Assembly (NCBI GenBank): GCA_045580165.1
Contig: JAZNNG010000059.1
Location: 9,390 to 73,389 of the forward strand
DNA length: 64,000 nucleotides
Origin: UBA4717 sp045580165
Lineage (GTDB): Bacteria; Bacillota; Clostridia; Oscillospirales; CAG-272
Reading direction: 5' to 3'
Made by a program: the position numbers and the translations under genes. Shown in pieces: positions 17,073 through 25,759 of this stretch. Below the pieces are notes generated by a model. It did no database searches. It was given only the letters and a program-made list of their open reading frames with translations, and was not told the origin of the DNA. Each line of letters starts with the position of its first letter. Position 1 is the stretch's first letter.

Positions 17073-17759
17073 CTGAAAATAGGCGGTTTAATGAAGCTTA
17101 CACTTCTCGACTATCCCGGAAAAGTCGCCTGCACGGTGTTTTTACAAGGCTGCAACTTCAGGTGTCCCTTCTGTCACAACGCTTCTCTCGTCAGATGCGA
17201 CGGCGACACTATGGGGACCGAAGAATTTCTTAAATTTATAAAGAGCCGCTTCGGCATACTCGACGGGGTTTGCGTGACGGGCGGCGAGCCGACTCTTTAC
17301 CCGGATCTTTACGACTTTATAAAGGAAATAAAGTCGGTTGGCTATTCGGTAAAGCTCGACACCAACGGCACGAATCCCGAGATGCTTAAAAAGCTTATCG
17401 GTGATGGTCTTGTTGACTTCGTAGCGATGGATATAAAGAATTCCCCCTCAAAGTATCCGCTGACCTGCGGAGCTGACGTTGATCTTGGCAAAATACGCGA
17501 GAGCATAGAGCTTCTTATGAGCTCGGGTATCGCGTTCGAGTTCAGGACCACGGTCGTGAAGGAGCTTCACTCGGATGCAGACTTCGAGGAGATCGGAGAA
17601 TTCATAAAGGGCGCACCCAGATATTTTCTTCAGTGCTTCAAGGACTCGGGCGATATAATCGCAGACGGAATGTCAGCCCCCTCGGAAAGCGATATGAAAA
17701 GATATCTTTCAATTATAAAAAAATATATACCCTCCGCTAAGTTACGCGGAATAGACTAA
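17073..17759 (+). CDS. nrdG: Anaerobic ribonucleotide reductase activating protein (radical SAM)
   Basis: The 228-aa radical SAM enzyme makes the glycyl radical on NrdD. The cluster motif is CNFRCPFC, preceded by the family signature KLTLLDYPGKVACTVFLQG; VTGGEPTL and VKLDTNGTN are also typical. Homologues start with M-K-I-x-G-L-x-K-L-T, which corresponds here to a CTG codon at 17073, 9 bases after GGAGG (17059-17063). The alternative TTG at 17067 is only 3 bases from that site and ATG at 17091 would cut conserved residues, so a CTG start is favoured. It leads the operon with nrdD. Confidence 0.9.
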   Translation: MKIGGLMKLTLLDYPGKVACTVFLQGCNFRCPFCHNASLVRCDGDTMGTEEFLKFIKSRFGILDGVCVTGGEPTLYPDLYDFIKEIKSVGYSVKLDTNGTNPEMLKKLIGDGLVDFVAMDIKNSPSKYPLTCGADVDLGKIRESIELLMSSGIAFEFRTTVVKELHSDADFEEIGEFIKGAPRYFLQCFKDSGDIIADGMSAPSESDMKRYLSIIKKYIPSAKLRGID

Positions 17760-17788
17760 CACAGTTAATAAATTTTAAGGAGAATAAT

Positions 17789-20185
17789 ATGTATCAGGTT
17801 CAGAAAAGAGGCGGAAAGGTTGTAGATTTCAACCTCTCCAAGATTTCCGAAGCTATCACACAAGCTTTTGAAGCTCAGGAAGTACAGTATCATCCAAGCG
17901 TTATAGATCTTCTCGCTCTTAAGGTTACGGCAGATTTCGAACCCAAGATTAAGGAAGGTCTTATAGCGGTCGAGGACATTCAGGACAGCGTTGAGTCTGT
18001 TCTTGTTCAGGCAGGCTATGCAGAAGTTGCAAAGGCTTACATCCTTTACAGAAAGCAGCACGAAAAGCTCCGTAATATGAAGTCGACCATTCTCGACTAC
18101 AAGGAGATAGTTGACAACTACGTTAAGATAAACGACTGGAGAGTTAAGGAAAACTCCACCGTTACCTACTCGGTCGGCGGTCTTATCCTCTCTAACTCCG
18201 GTGCTATCACAGCGAACTACTGGCTTTCCGAGGTTTACGACGAGGAGATCGCAAACGCTCACAGAAATGCCGACATCCATATTCACGACCTCTCTATGCT
18301 CACAGGCTACTGTGCAGGTTGGTCGCTTAAGCAGCTTATCAAGGAGGGTCTCGGCGGCGTTACGGGCAAGATCACCTCTGCTCCCGCAAAGCACCTCGCT
18401 ACCCTCTGTAACCAGATGGTAAACTTCCTCGGTATTATGCAGAACGAGTGGGCTGGCGCTCAGGCGTTCTCGTCATTCGACACATACCTCGCTCCCTTCG
18501 TTAAGGCTGACAACTTAAGCTACGATCAGGTGAAGAAGTGCATCGAATCCTTCATCTACGGCGTTAACACACCGTCGAGATGGGGTACTCAGGCTCCCTT
18601 CTCCAACATCACTCTCGACTGGACTGTTCCGAACGACCTTGCAGAGCTCAACGCTATCGTTGGCGGCAAGGAAATGGACTTCAAGTACAAGGATTGTAAG
18701 GCTGAAATGGACCTCGTAAACCGCGCGTTCATCGAAACAATGATCGAGGGCGACGCTCACGGACGCGGATTCCAGTATCCTATCCCCACATACTCCATCA
18801 CAAGAGACTTTGACTGGTCCGAAACAGAAAACAACAAGCTCCTCTTTGAGATGACCTCAAAGTACGGAACTCCTTACTTCTCTAACTACATCAACAGCGA
18901 TATGGAGCCCAGCGACATCAGAAGTATGTGCTGCCGTCTCCGTCTTGACCTCAGAGAGCTCAGAAAGAAGTCGGGCGGCTTCTTCGGAAGCGGTGAGAGC
19001 ACCGGTTCTGTCGGCGTTGTTACCATCAATATGCCGCGTATTGCTTATCTTGCAGAGGACAAGGAAGACTTCTTCCGCCGTCTTGACCGTATGATGGACA
19101 TCTCGGCTCGCTCGCTCAAGGTTAAGAGAACAGTTATCTCCAAGCTCCTTGACGAAGGTCTCTATCCTTACACAAAGAGATACCTCGGCACGTTTGCTAA
19201 CCACTTCTCGACCATCGGTCTCGTTGGTATGAACGAGGTTGGTCTCAACGCTAAGTGGATCGGCAAGGATATGACTCACCCCGAAACTCAGGAATTCACT
19301 AAGGAAGTCCTCAACCATATGAGAGAAAAGCTCTCCGACTATCAGGAAATGTACGGCGACCTTTACAATCTCGAGGCTACTCCCGCAGAATCCACCGCTT
19401 ACCGTCTTGCAAAGCACGACAGAAAGCGTTTCCCTGCTATCAAGACAGCAACAGAGGGCGACGAGACACCTTACTACACCAACTCCTCGCACCTCCCCGT
19501 TGGCTACACCGACGATATCTTCTCTGCTCTTGATATTCAGGACGATCTCCAGACACTTTACACCTCGGGTACAGTATTCCACGCATTCCTCGGTGAAAAG
19601 CTTCCCGACTGGAAGGCAGCTGCTTCGCTCGTTCGCAAGATCGCAGAAAACTACAAGCTTCCTTACTACACACTCTCTCCCACGTACTCTGTATGCCGCA
19701 ACCACGGTTATATCTCGGGCGAGGTTTACGAGTGCCCGCATTGCGGAGAGGCTACCGAAGTCTACAGCCGTATCACAGGCTACTACCGTCCCGTTAAGAA
19801 CTGGAACGACGGTAAGAGTCAGGAATTTAAGGACAGAGTGGTTTACAACGCAGCAAGCTCTATGGCGAAAAAGGGCTACACAATGACCTCCTTCGCTGAC
19901 GCAAAGGACGCAGCTCCCGCAGAGGCTTGCAAGTGCGAGGGCGCTCCCGAGTCTCTCACCCTTTTCACCACAAAGACCTGCCCCAACTGCAGAATGGCAA
20001 AGTCATTCCTTGACAAAGCAGGTATCCCTTACGACGTGGTAATTGCGGACGAAGACGTTGAAACCGCGCAGAAGTTCGAGATCCGTCAGGCTCCCACACT
20101 CGTTGTGGAAAACGACGGCAAGCTCGAGAAGATAGTAAATCTTTCCAACATCAAGAAGTTTATCGAAGACCTGCAGAACGCATAA
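17789..20185 (+). CDS. nrdD: Anaerobic ribonucleoside-triphosphate reductase with fused C-terminal glutaredoxin-like domain
   Basis: The 798-aa class III reductase makes dNTPs without oxygen. An N-terminal ATP-cone (residues about 3-95, VQKRGGKVVDFNLSKI) gives allosteric control; the catalytic barrel carries the expected Cys residues (LTGYCAGW, SMCCRLRLD); the glycyl-radical loop is SRITGYYRPVKNWNDGK, preceded by a CPHC metal-site half. After an Ala/Cys-rich linker, residues 723-798 form a complete thioredoxin-fold domain: LTLFTTKTCPNCRMAK with the redox CPNC and the cis-Pro motif APTLVV. This suggests reduction in cis, fed by the trxB product encoded next. Confidence 0.96.
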   Translation: MYQVQKRGGKVVDFNLSKISEAITQAFEAQEVQYHPSVIDLLALKVTADFEPKIKEGLIAVEDIQDSVESVLVQAGYAEVAKAYILYRKQHEKLRNMKSTILDYKEIVDNYVKINDWRVKENSTVTYSVGGLILSNSGAITANYWLSEVYDEEIANAHRNADIHIHDLSMLTGYCAGWSLKQLIKEGLGGVTGKITSAPAKHLATLCNQMVNFLGIMQNEWAGAQAFSSFDTYLAPFVKADNLSYDQVKKCIESFIYGVNTPSRWGTQAPFSNITLDWTVPNDLAELNAIVGGKEMDFKYKDCKAEMDLVNRAFIETMIEGDAHGRGFQYPIPTYSITRDFDWSETENNKLLFEMTSKYGTPYFSNYINSDMEPSDIRSMCCRLRLDLRELRKKSGGFFGSGESTGSVGVVTINMPRIAYLAEDKEDFFRRLDRMMDISARSLKVKRTVISKLLDEGLYPYTKRYLGTFANHFSTIGLVGMNEVGLNAKWIGKDMTHPETQEFTKEVLNHMREKLSDYQEMYGDLYNLEATPAESTAYRLAKHDRKRFPAIKTATEGDETPYYTNSSHLPVGYTDDIFSALDIQDDLQTLYTSGTVFHAFLGEKLPDWKAAASLVRKIAENYKLPYYTLSPTYSVCRNHGYISGEVYECPHCGEATEVYSRITGYYRPVKNWNDGKSQEFKDRVVYNAASSMAKKGYTMTSFADAKDAAPAEACKCEGAPESLTLFTTKTCPNCRMAKSFLDKAGIPYDVVIADEDVETAQKFEIRQAPTLVVENDGKLEKIVNLSNIKKFIEDLQNA

Positions 20186-20193
20186 AAAAAAAC

Positions 20194-20220
20194 AAAAGCG
20201 GGACGAAAAGTCCCGCTTTT
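20194..20220 (+). terminator. Terminator after nrdD
   Basis: The 11-bp stem AAAAGCGGGAC / GTCCCGCTTTT with a 5-base loop is followed by a T-rich stretch. Confidence 0.88.
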
Positions 20221-20261
20221 GCTTAATTTTGATTTTCTCCTTTGATGGCTACGTCAATTAA

Positions 20262-20330
20262 AGGGGCGAACTGTGTTCGCCCGAAAATATTGAATATACT
20301 TGTTTGGGCGGGCGAACACATTTCGCCCCT
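20262..20330. repeat. Palindromic intergenic repeat (MITE/REP-like)
   Basis: Two 22-bp arms (20262-20283 and 20309-20330) are inverted copies with one mismatch around GGGGCGAA...TTCGCCC, with an AT-rich 25-base centre. The GC-rich GGGGCGAA/TTCGCCCC ends are typical of dispersed palindromic elements of Clostridia. It sits between nrdD and trxB and is non-coding. Confidence 0.8.
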
Positions 20331-20376
20331 ACAGATGCTTTGGTTGAACCGATAATTCATTTTGAAAGGACAAAAA

Positions 20377-21285
20377 ATGTACGACGTAACAGTAGTGGGC
20401 GCAGGCCCTGCCGGAATGACCGCCGCGATATACGCGCTCAGATTTGGCAAAAGTGTTCTTGTTATTGAAAAAAACACCTTCGGCGGTCAGATAACCTTCT
20501 CGCCCAAGGTTGAAAATTATCCCGGTTATAAAGAAATGAGCGGTAACGAATTTGCCGACAAGCTTATGGACCAGGTAATGTCGCTCGGCGGCGAGATCGA
20601 GCTTGACGAGGTAACAGAGGTAGTACCGGGTGACAGCTTTACGGTCAAGTGCGCGTCGGGCGCCGAATTTGAGTCAAAGACGGTCATCATCGCCGCAGGC
20701 TCAAAGCACCGTCAGCTCGGACTTGACAAGGAAAACAAGCTTGTAGGCAACGGTATTTCCTACTGCGCGGTATGCGACGGCGCCTTCTACAAGGGCAAGA
20801 GGGTCGCGGTTATCGGCGGCGGTAACACCGCGCTTCAGGAGGCGGTCATGCTTTCGGACATTTGCAAAAGCGTGACTATCGTGCAGAATCTCCCCACTCT
20901 CACGGGAGAAAAAAAGCTTGCCGAGATTCTTGAGGCAAAAGACAACGTGTCGATGATATTTAATTCCACCGTAACGTCTCTCGAGGGCGACTCGGAGCTG
21001 ACAGGTATCAGAATCAAGGGTGCAGACGGCGCTGAGCAGACTTTGACGCTTGACGGAATTTTCGTCGCTATCGGTCAGGCTCCCGAAAACAAGCCGTTTG
21101 AGAATCTTTGTGACCTCAATGACTACGGCTACATAAACGCAGACGAGTCCTGTCTGCTCTCGACTCCCGGCGTATTCGTTGCAGGCGACTGCCGCACCAA
21201 GTCGGTGCGTCAGATAGCCACCGCCGTGGGTGACGGTGCTATTGCCGCGGTAAACGCGTGCAAGTATATTGATGCGAAGAACTGA
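20377..21285 (+). CDS. trxB: Thioredoxin-disulfide reductase
   Basis: The 302-aa flavoprotein transfers electrons from NADPH through FAD to thioredoxin-like proteins. FAD-binding GAGPAGMTAAIY is at the N-terminus, the redox-active disulfide is CAVC (SYCAVCDGAF), the NADPH site is GGGNTALQEAV, and the C-terminal FAD site is FVAGDCRTKSVRQIATAVGDG. AAAGGA precedes the ATG at 20377. A terminator and a palindromic repeat separate it from nrdD, so it may have its own promoter, but its position suggests it serves the glutaredoxin domain fused to NrdD. Confidence 0.96.
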   Translation: MYDVTVVGAGPAGMTAAIYALRFGKSVLVIEKNTFGGQITFSPKVENYPGYKEMSGNEFADKLMDQVMSLGGEIELDEVTEVVPGDSFTVKCASGAEFESKTVIIAAGSKHRQLGLDKENKLVGNGISYCAVCDGAFYKGKRVAVIGGGNTALQEAVMLSDICKSVTIVQNLPTLTGEKKLAEILEAKDNVSMIFNSTVTSLEGDSELTGIRIKGADGAEQTLTLDGIFVAIGQAPENKPFENLCDLNDYGYINADESCLLSTPGVFVAGDCRTKSVRQIATAVGDGAIAAVNACKYIDAKN

Positions 21286-21396
21286 TAAAAAGAGCGTGGC
21301 TTAAAGCGTAATGTTATTATAGGAGAAATTACAAATAAATTTTTTCGTAGGGTTGAGGCTCGACTTGCGAAGCAACGTCATCTCCCGCCGCGTATA

Positions 21397-21435
21397 AAAA
21401 TCCCCGACAGATCTTAAAAATCTGTCGGGGATTTT
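21397..21435. terminator. Bidirectional terminator between trxB and the pyrophosphatase-like gene
   Basis: A 16-bp perfect stem (AAAATCCCCGACAGAT and its complement) with a 7-base loop and flanking A/T runs serves the converging transcripts. The bases between trxB and this hairpin hold no gene. Confidence 0.9.
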
Positions 21436-21458
21436 ATTCTGCTCAGTAAAATGGGGTT

Positions 21459-21782
21459 TTACATTCTGATTTCGGTTTCGAAAAATCGTTCTTGAAAGTC
21501 AACTTGATGCAAAATCTCATCCTTGGAGAAATATACTCCCTCCTGCGCTACAACCCATTTTTCTTCCACGTCATCAAATCTGTGAATGATAGCAATTACT
21601 TTGCCGTAAAACTCTTTAATAGGCTCGTTTACACCGAGTATATATGCATCTTGTTCTTCGCCATCAGCGGCTATAACTCCTTCTACATAACCGTAGTTGA
21701 CTGAGTAACAGATATCTTTATGCTTTGGATGATGTGTTCCTAAAGGTCGGTCAACAATCACCTTGACAACTTTTCCTAACAT
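21459..21782 (-). CDS. Short inorganic-pyrophosphatase-like protein
   Basis: The 107-aa product corresponds to a compact family in Clostridia annotated as inorganic diphosphatase: MLGKVVKVIVDRPLGTHHPKH, VNYGYVEGVIAADGEEQDAYILG and KWVVAQEGVYFSKDEI. The acidic DGEEQDAY cluster resembles the metal-binding Asp set of family I pyrophosphatases, but the protein is much shorter than the usual 170 residues, so hydrolysis of PPi is not assured. GAGG lies 7 bases before the ATG at 21782; an in-frame TTG at 21797 lies upstream of it. Confidence 0.72.
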   Translation of the reverse strand: MLGKVVKVIVDRPLGTHHPKHKDICYSVNYGYVEGVIAADGEEQDAYILGVNEPIKEFYGKVIAIIHRFDDVEEKWVVAQEGVYFSKDEILHQVDFQERFFETEIRM

Positions 21783-21865
21783 TTTGAACCTCGTCAAATT
21801 CTTGTTTATCGACGGTTTCGCCTTTGTATTACAAAGGGTCTATACCCCAAAATGTACGCGTATCC

Positions 21866-22002
21866 AAGGCTCCCTCCGGGAGGGAGCTGTCAGCGAAGCT
21901 GATTGAGGGAGAACGCGAGGCTTGGGTTTTGTCTGACAAAATCCATCACCACGAAGGCTCCTTCCGCCGCTATCGCGGTCCCCCTCCCTCTCGGAGGGAG
22001 AC
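21866..22002. repeat. MITE-like repeat with hairpin termini (copy 1)
   Basis: The left end carries a CTCCCTCCGGGAGGGAG hairpin followed by CTGTCAGCGAAGCTGATTGA; the right end carries CCGCTATCGCGGTCCCCCT (21967-21985) and the CTCCCTC/GAGGGAG hairpin inverted. The 19-base right core is identical to one at 36489-36507. This family of non-coding elements is familiar from gut Clostridia. It separates the pyrophosphatase-like gene from the azl operon. Confidence 0.75.
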
Positions 22003-22006
22003 TAAA

Positions 22007-22270
22007 TTATTCCTCAACACATCCGGCTTTCTTTACGTCTGCGAGGAAAAGGTCAACGCCGTTTGCGGCGTCGGCTTCGCTTACCTCGTATTCCTCGAGA
22101 AGCGCCGCTATAAGCTCTTCTCTCGTTGCGCCAAGTGTGAGCTTATCCCAGAGGAAGTTGCTCGTTTCGTTGAGCTTTATCATTCCGTTAAAGCCGTTTG
22201 CAGGATCAACGGACACCACTACGTGCGAGCCTGCTACCTCGCGCTTTACAAATCCGTTTTTGATTTTCAT
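22007..22270 (-). CDS. PqqD-family peptide-binding protein (RiPP recognition element), orphan
   Basis: The 87-aa product matches the stand-alone PqqD fold: MKIKNGFVKREVAGSHVVV, FNGMIKLNETSNFLWDKL and a C-terminal winged-helix part (EELIAALLEEYEVSEADA ... FLADVKKAG). In RiPP pathways this fold binds precursor leader peptides, yet no radical SAM maturase or precursor gene lies nearby. GAGAGG lies 7 bases before ATG at 22270. It starts 12 bases after the azlD stop codon and is the last gene of the azlC-azlD unit, an unexpected partner. Confidence 0.85.
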   Translation of the reverse strand: MKIKNGFVKREVAGSHVVVSVDPANGFNGMIKLNETSNFLWDKLTLGATREELIAALLEEYEVSEADAANGVDLFLADVKKAGCVEE

Positions 22271-22281
22271 TTTATTACCTC

Positions 22282-22584
22282 TCATTTTATAAATATTTCA
22301 AGCAAAAGAACTATCGCACAGCTCGACAGCGCCACTCTGAAAAGGTCGAGTCCAAACCACGCCGCGAGTATTCCCACGATAAGCGCCGCGAGTCCCGAAA
22401 TGGGGCTTTGTGTCGCTTTCACTATTGCGGGAAAGGTCATTGTTGCAAGTGTTACGTATGGGACGTAGTAGAGGAACGAGCGAAGGAATCTGCTCTTTAT
22501 CTGTCCTCTGATGAGTGTCAGCGGCGTTACTCTTATCAGAAACGTGACCGCCGCCATTATAAATATGTAAATATACGTGTTCAT
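22282..22584 (-). CDS. azlD: Branched-chain amino acid exporter small subunit, AzlD family
   Basis: The 100-aa protein has three to four transmembrane helices and the AzlD signature (FLIRVTPLTLIRGQIKSRFLRSFLYYVPYV; bases 22483-22554). With AzlC it forms a two-component exporter for branched-chain amino acids or analogues. Its ATG overlaps the azlC stop codon (ATGA), indicating translational coupling. Confidence 0.92.
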   Translation of the reverse strand: MNTYIYIFIMAAVTFLIRVTPLTLIRGQIKSRFLRSFLYYVPYVTLATMTFPAIVKATQSPISGLAALIVGILAAWFGLDLFRVALSSCAIVLLLEIFIK

Positions 22585-23327
22585 CCCTCTGCCTCCTCAC
22601 TCTCGTTTCTTGGAAACAGAAGCGCCGCCGCGGCAGCAATTATTACCGTGAGGATTATCGTTCTCGTACCGTCTGCAAGACCGCTGACGAACGGGGTCTT
22701 GGTGGCGGCAAAGCTTGCCGCAAAGCATATCGGAACTATCGCCATTATGACCTTATCTTTACGTGCGGGCGGTATTATTACTGCGAGGAACATTCCGTAA
22801 AGCGCCACGCTGAACGCGCTTACGAGTCTGACGGGCAAAAGATTTCCCGCTATTACTCCGAGTGCCGTTCCCGTTGCCCAGAACGGAATTGACGTCACCA
22901 TTGCGCCGTAGGTGTAGACGGGGTTAATATACCCCGGTCGCGCTATGGTGATACCAAAGACCTCGTCGGTGATATCAAAGCCCACCACAAGTCTGTGCAA
23001 GAGCGACGTGCCCGGAGCCATTCTCTGACTCAGCGCGCAGCTCATAAGCAAATAGCGCATATTTGCAATAAACGTGGCTATCGCCATCTCAATATAGCTC
23101 GCACCTGCGGCGATTATTGTAAAGCCGACGTATTCGCCTGCCGAGGCGTTACAGAGCAGACTGACGAGAAAGCCCTGCGCGGCTGAAAGTCCTGCCGAAC
23201 GCGCCGCAATTCCGAGCGAAAACGATACCGCAAGGTATCCGAGTCCTATCGGCAGACCGTTTCTCATACCTCTTATAAAGAGGGCTCTGTTTTCCCCTTC
23301 CTTCAAGCTGTATCTTATCTTTTCCAT
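22581..23327 (-). CDS. azlC: Branched-chain amino acid exporter large subunit, AzlC family
   Basis: The 248-aa polytopic membrane protein has the AzlC features GLPIGLGYLAVSFSLGIAA, NASAGEYVGFTII and NMRYLLMSCALSQR, with about seven helices. The ATG at 23327 (MEKIRYSLKEG) is chosen because homologues begin there; longer in-frame extensions upstream lack a ribosome binding site and hydrophobic or charged patterns expected of the family. It is first in a three-gene unit with azlD and the PqqD-like gene. Confidence 0.92.
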   Translation of the reverse strand: MEKIRYSLKEGENRALFIRGMRNGLPIGLGYLAVSFSLGIAARSAGLSAAQGFLVSLLCNASAGEYVGFTIIAAGASYIEMAIATFIANMRYLLMSCALSQRMAPGTSLLHRLVVGFDITDEVFGITIARPGYINPVYTYGAMVTSIPFWATGTALGVIAGNLLPVRLVSAFSVALYGMFLAVIIPPARKDKVIMAIVPICFAASFAATKTPFVSGLADGTRTIILTVIIAAAAALLFPRNESEEAEG

Positions 23328-23446
23328 TCTTTTCCGTTTCAGACCATTGACAAATTTTATCTTTAGGATTAAAATATAACTACTTCTTATAATGTTACCA
23401 CAAGCGCCGTCTTTAGTCAAGCGGATTTGCTTAAATTTGAGGTTTT

Positions 23447-24115
23447 ATGGAAATACTGTGTAACGACAAGGACATCACCGTTGCCGTCAAGGAGCCGTCT
23501 CTTTTATCTCAGGCTGAGCCGACGGGCAACAATATATTATCTAAGCTGAACGAATACTACGCAGAGTCGGGTGAAAGCTCCGAGGCTTTTCCCATTCACA
23601 GGCTTGACCGCGGTGTCGGCGGTGTTATGGTGTTTGCAAAGAATCAGAAATCTGCCGCCGTCCTCTCGAGGGCGGTTGCCGACAGAACGCTTGACAAGGA
23701 GTATCTTGCGGTAATTATCGGCTCGCCCGAGGAGGATGTGGGAGTATACAAGGACCTTTTATTTAAGGATTCGTCAAAAAACCGTTCGTACGTTGTCCAA
23801 AGGAAGCGCGCGGGTGTTAGAGAAGCGTCGCTCGAATACAAGGTCATTGACCGCGCAGAATATGAAAACGAGAATCTGACGCTTGTTCTCATCAAGCTCC
23901 ACACGGGCAGAACGCATCAGATAAGAGTTCAGTTTTCGTCACGAAAAACGCCTCTTTTCGGTGACAAAAAGTATGGAGGTCGCGGTACGGGTGGAATCGG
24001 TCTTTGGTCGTACAGGCTGACGTTCACGCACCCCGAGACAAACAAGCGCGAGATATACTCTAAGCTCCCGACGGGCGGCGTATGGGACGCATTTGACCAA
24101 AGCAAGATCAAGTAA
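23447..24115 (+). CDS. RluA-family RNA pseudouridine synthase
   Basis: The 222-aa protein isomerises uridine to pseudouridine in rRNA or tRNA. The catalytic Asp lies in HRLDRGVGG, and KLHTGRTHQIRVQF and FGDKKYGG are typical. There is no N-terminal S4 domain, so it is the short form and its target site cannot be assigned. It is divergent from azlC with 119 bases between. Confidence 0.92.
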   Translation: MEILCNDKDITVAVKEPSLLSQAEPTGNNILSKLNEYYAESGESSEAFPIHRLDRGVGGVMVFAKNQKSAAVLSRAVADRTLDKEYLAVIIGSPEEDVGVYKDLLFKDSSKNRSYVVQRKRAGVREASLEYKVIDRAEYENENLTLVLIKLHTGRTHQIRVQFSSRKTPLFGDKKYGGRGTGGIGLWSYRLTFTHPETNKREIYSKLPTGGVWDAFDQSKIK

Positions 24116-24142
24116 AAAGAGAACGGAAACCGTTCTCTTTTT
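24114..24142. terminator. Bidirectional terminator between the pseudouridine synthase and SGNH genes
   Basis: A 13-bp stem (AAAAAGAGAACGG / CCGTTCTCTTTTT) with a 3-base loop serves convergent transcripts. Confidence 0.9.
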
Positions 24143-24146
24143 TCTT

Positions 24147-25700
24147 TTAGTTTACGAGTATCGCGAAAATATTTATAGTTTCGGTATAGAGAGTCTTTTC
24201 AGAGCATCTGATTTCAAGTGTATGCTCACCGTATTCAAGACCTGACTCAAGCATAACCTTTTCCTTAATTACAGGAGCACGAAGACTCTTTTCTATCCAG
24301 TCTCCGCCGTCAATTCTGTACTCGATTATGCCGGCTTTGCTCGAAAGCGAAGCATATATGCTTATCTCGTCTCCAACGAACTTGCAGTTGAGAGAAGCTC
24401 CCGGAGTGTTAGTTTTGATAGTACCGCTTTCCGTCCAATCGGAGCTGTACTCTGTATCCCTTGCATAAATAAGGTATGAGTCGGTTCTGTCGTGCGCCGA
24501 TTTCATTTTTTCGGGAAGAAGCTTTTCGCCCGACTCTGACGCGTCAACATCACTCCAGATGTTAGAGAAGAGCTCCTTAAGCGGCGCGGTCAGTATTTCG
24601 TATCCCTTGTCCGTGGGGTGTTGTCCGTCATAAATATAGTCGGTTGATTCAAAATTGTTTTCCTTTATATAATCAAGCAGGGTAGCTCCGAAATATACCG
24701 AGTTTATGTTATAATACTTCGCAAGCTCCTCATGTACCTCTATAGAGGTTGTTGTACGGGTCATATCGGCGGTCTGTGTATAAACCATAACTATATCTGC
24801 TTCGGGATTATGCTTGTAAATTTTCCTGATTATGGTTTCATAATACTCCGTAACGGATTCTTTCGTAACCCTGTAGTCCTTGTATTTGCTACCAAAGTGG
24901 TTGTCATTCGCCGCAAACTCAATGAATACGAGGTCGGGATCGTGGGCAAGAACGTCACTATTGACTCTGTACGCGCCGTAAGACGAGCCGGTACCACCGA
25001 TTCCCGCTTTTACCATCTTAATATCAGCATCGGGGTACTGCTCCTTCAGCCATGCATCTATCATCGTACGCCAGCAGTTATTTTCGTAGTTGCGTCCAAG
25101 GGTAATAGAGCCGCCGAGATATGCAACGGTAAGCTCTTTATCTTTCGTGAGCTTGTTATACGAATTAACAAGGTTTTCTCTGTAATTTATATAATCATCA
25201 TATTCGTGAAGCTGATTCACCGTGTCATACACCTCTCTTGCAAACAGGGTCGCCCACGGCTTTCCCTCCCCGTCAACGTAATAATCAACAAGATATCCAA
25301 GCTTTTCAAAATCGCGTATCTTTATAAAGGTAGTTCCGTCAACGAGAATTCCCGTCATATCGATCTTATTCTCGCCGCGTACCACGTAGGCTTTACCGAG
25401 CACGGGATCCCAGTCAACAAGCTCGCCGAGGCGTTCGCATATCTTTCTCATGGGAAGATACATACTGCCGCCGATATTGTGAAAATCGTAAAGTCCGTCA
25501 TCAAAATTTGATTCCGCCTCGCCAACGGGTCTTACAAAAGCCTGCGCCTGACCCGACTCGCCGTGCCAGGTTATCTTCATTGCGACGGGAGGGTTTTCAG
25601 CTCTCTCCTGTGTCATATACTCACCTGCCGCAAGCGTGCAAAGAGAAAGAAGCATAACACAGACAAGCATCGCGGCTGCAAGCTTTATATAAATTCTCAT
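24147..25700 (-). CDS. Secreted SGNH hydrolase with copper-amine-oxidase-type stalk domain
   Basis: The 517-aa protein has a signal peptide (about residues 1-26), a stalk domain like the copper amine oxidase N-terminal domain (about 70-155: GGSMYLPMRKICERLGE, FIKIRDFEKLGYLVDY), an SGNH/GDSL esterase domain (YLGGSITLG, GIGGTGSS, FAANDNH, DGQHPTDKG giving Ser, Gly, Asn and Asp/His) and a C-terminal beta domain ending HTLEIRCSEK...FAILVN. It probably deacylates cell-surface or dietary polysaccharide. AGGAG lies 8 bases before the ATG. The SGNH and C-terminal domains are shared with the next gene upstream, the stalk with the lipoprotein at 29290. Confidence 0.86.
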   Translation of the reverse strand: MRIYIKLAAAMLVCVMLLSLCTLAAGEYMTQERAENPPVAMKITWHGESGQAQAFVRPVGEAESNFDDGLYDFHNIGGSMYLPMRKICERLGELVDWDPVLGKAYVVRGENKIDMTGILVDGTTFIKIRDFEKLGYLVDYYVDGEGKPWATLFAREVYDTVNQLHEYDDYINYRENLVNSYNKLTKDKELTVAYLGGSITLGRNYENNCWRTMIDAWLKEQYPDADIKMVKAGIGGTGSSYGAYRVNSDVLAHDPDLVFIEFAANDNHFGSKYKDYRVTKESVTEYYETIIRKIYKHNPEADIVMVYTQTADMTRTTTSIEVHEELAKYYNINSVYFGATLLDYIKENNFESTDYIYDGQHPTDKGYEILTAPLKELFSNIWSDVDASESGEKLLPEKMKSAHDRTDSYLIYARDTEYSSDWTESGTIKTNTPGASLNCKFVGDEISIYASLSSKAGIIEYRIDGGDWIEKSLRAPVIKEKVMLESGLEYGEHTLEIRCSEKTLYTETINIFAILVN

Positions 25701-25759
25701 ATTTTCTCCTTTTGTACGGCAGGCGGACGCCCATCGGGTGCCCGCCCTATCGTGCTGAT

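Noticed and set aside
20262..20330. Considered as a riboswitch in front of trxB
   Set aside because: It is a simple inverted repeat of the dispersed palindromic type, with no T-run or aptamer-like structure next to the trxB ribosome binding site.
21340..21396. Possible half of a palindromic GTAGGG...CCCGCC repeat after trxB
   Set aside because: Only one arm is recognisable, so it is too weak to list as a feature.
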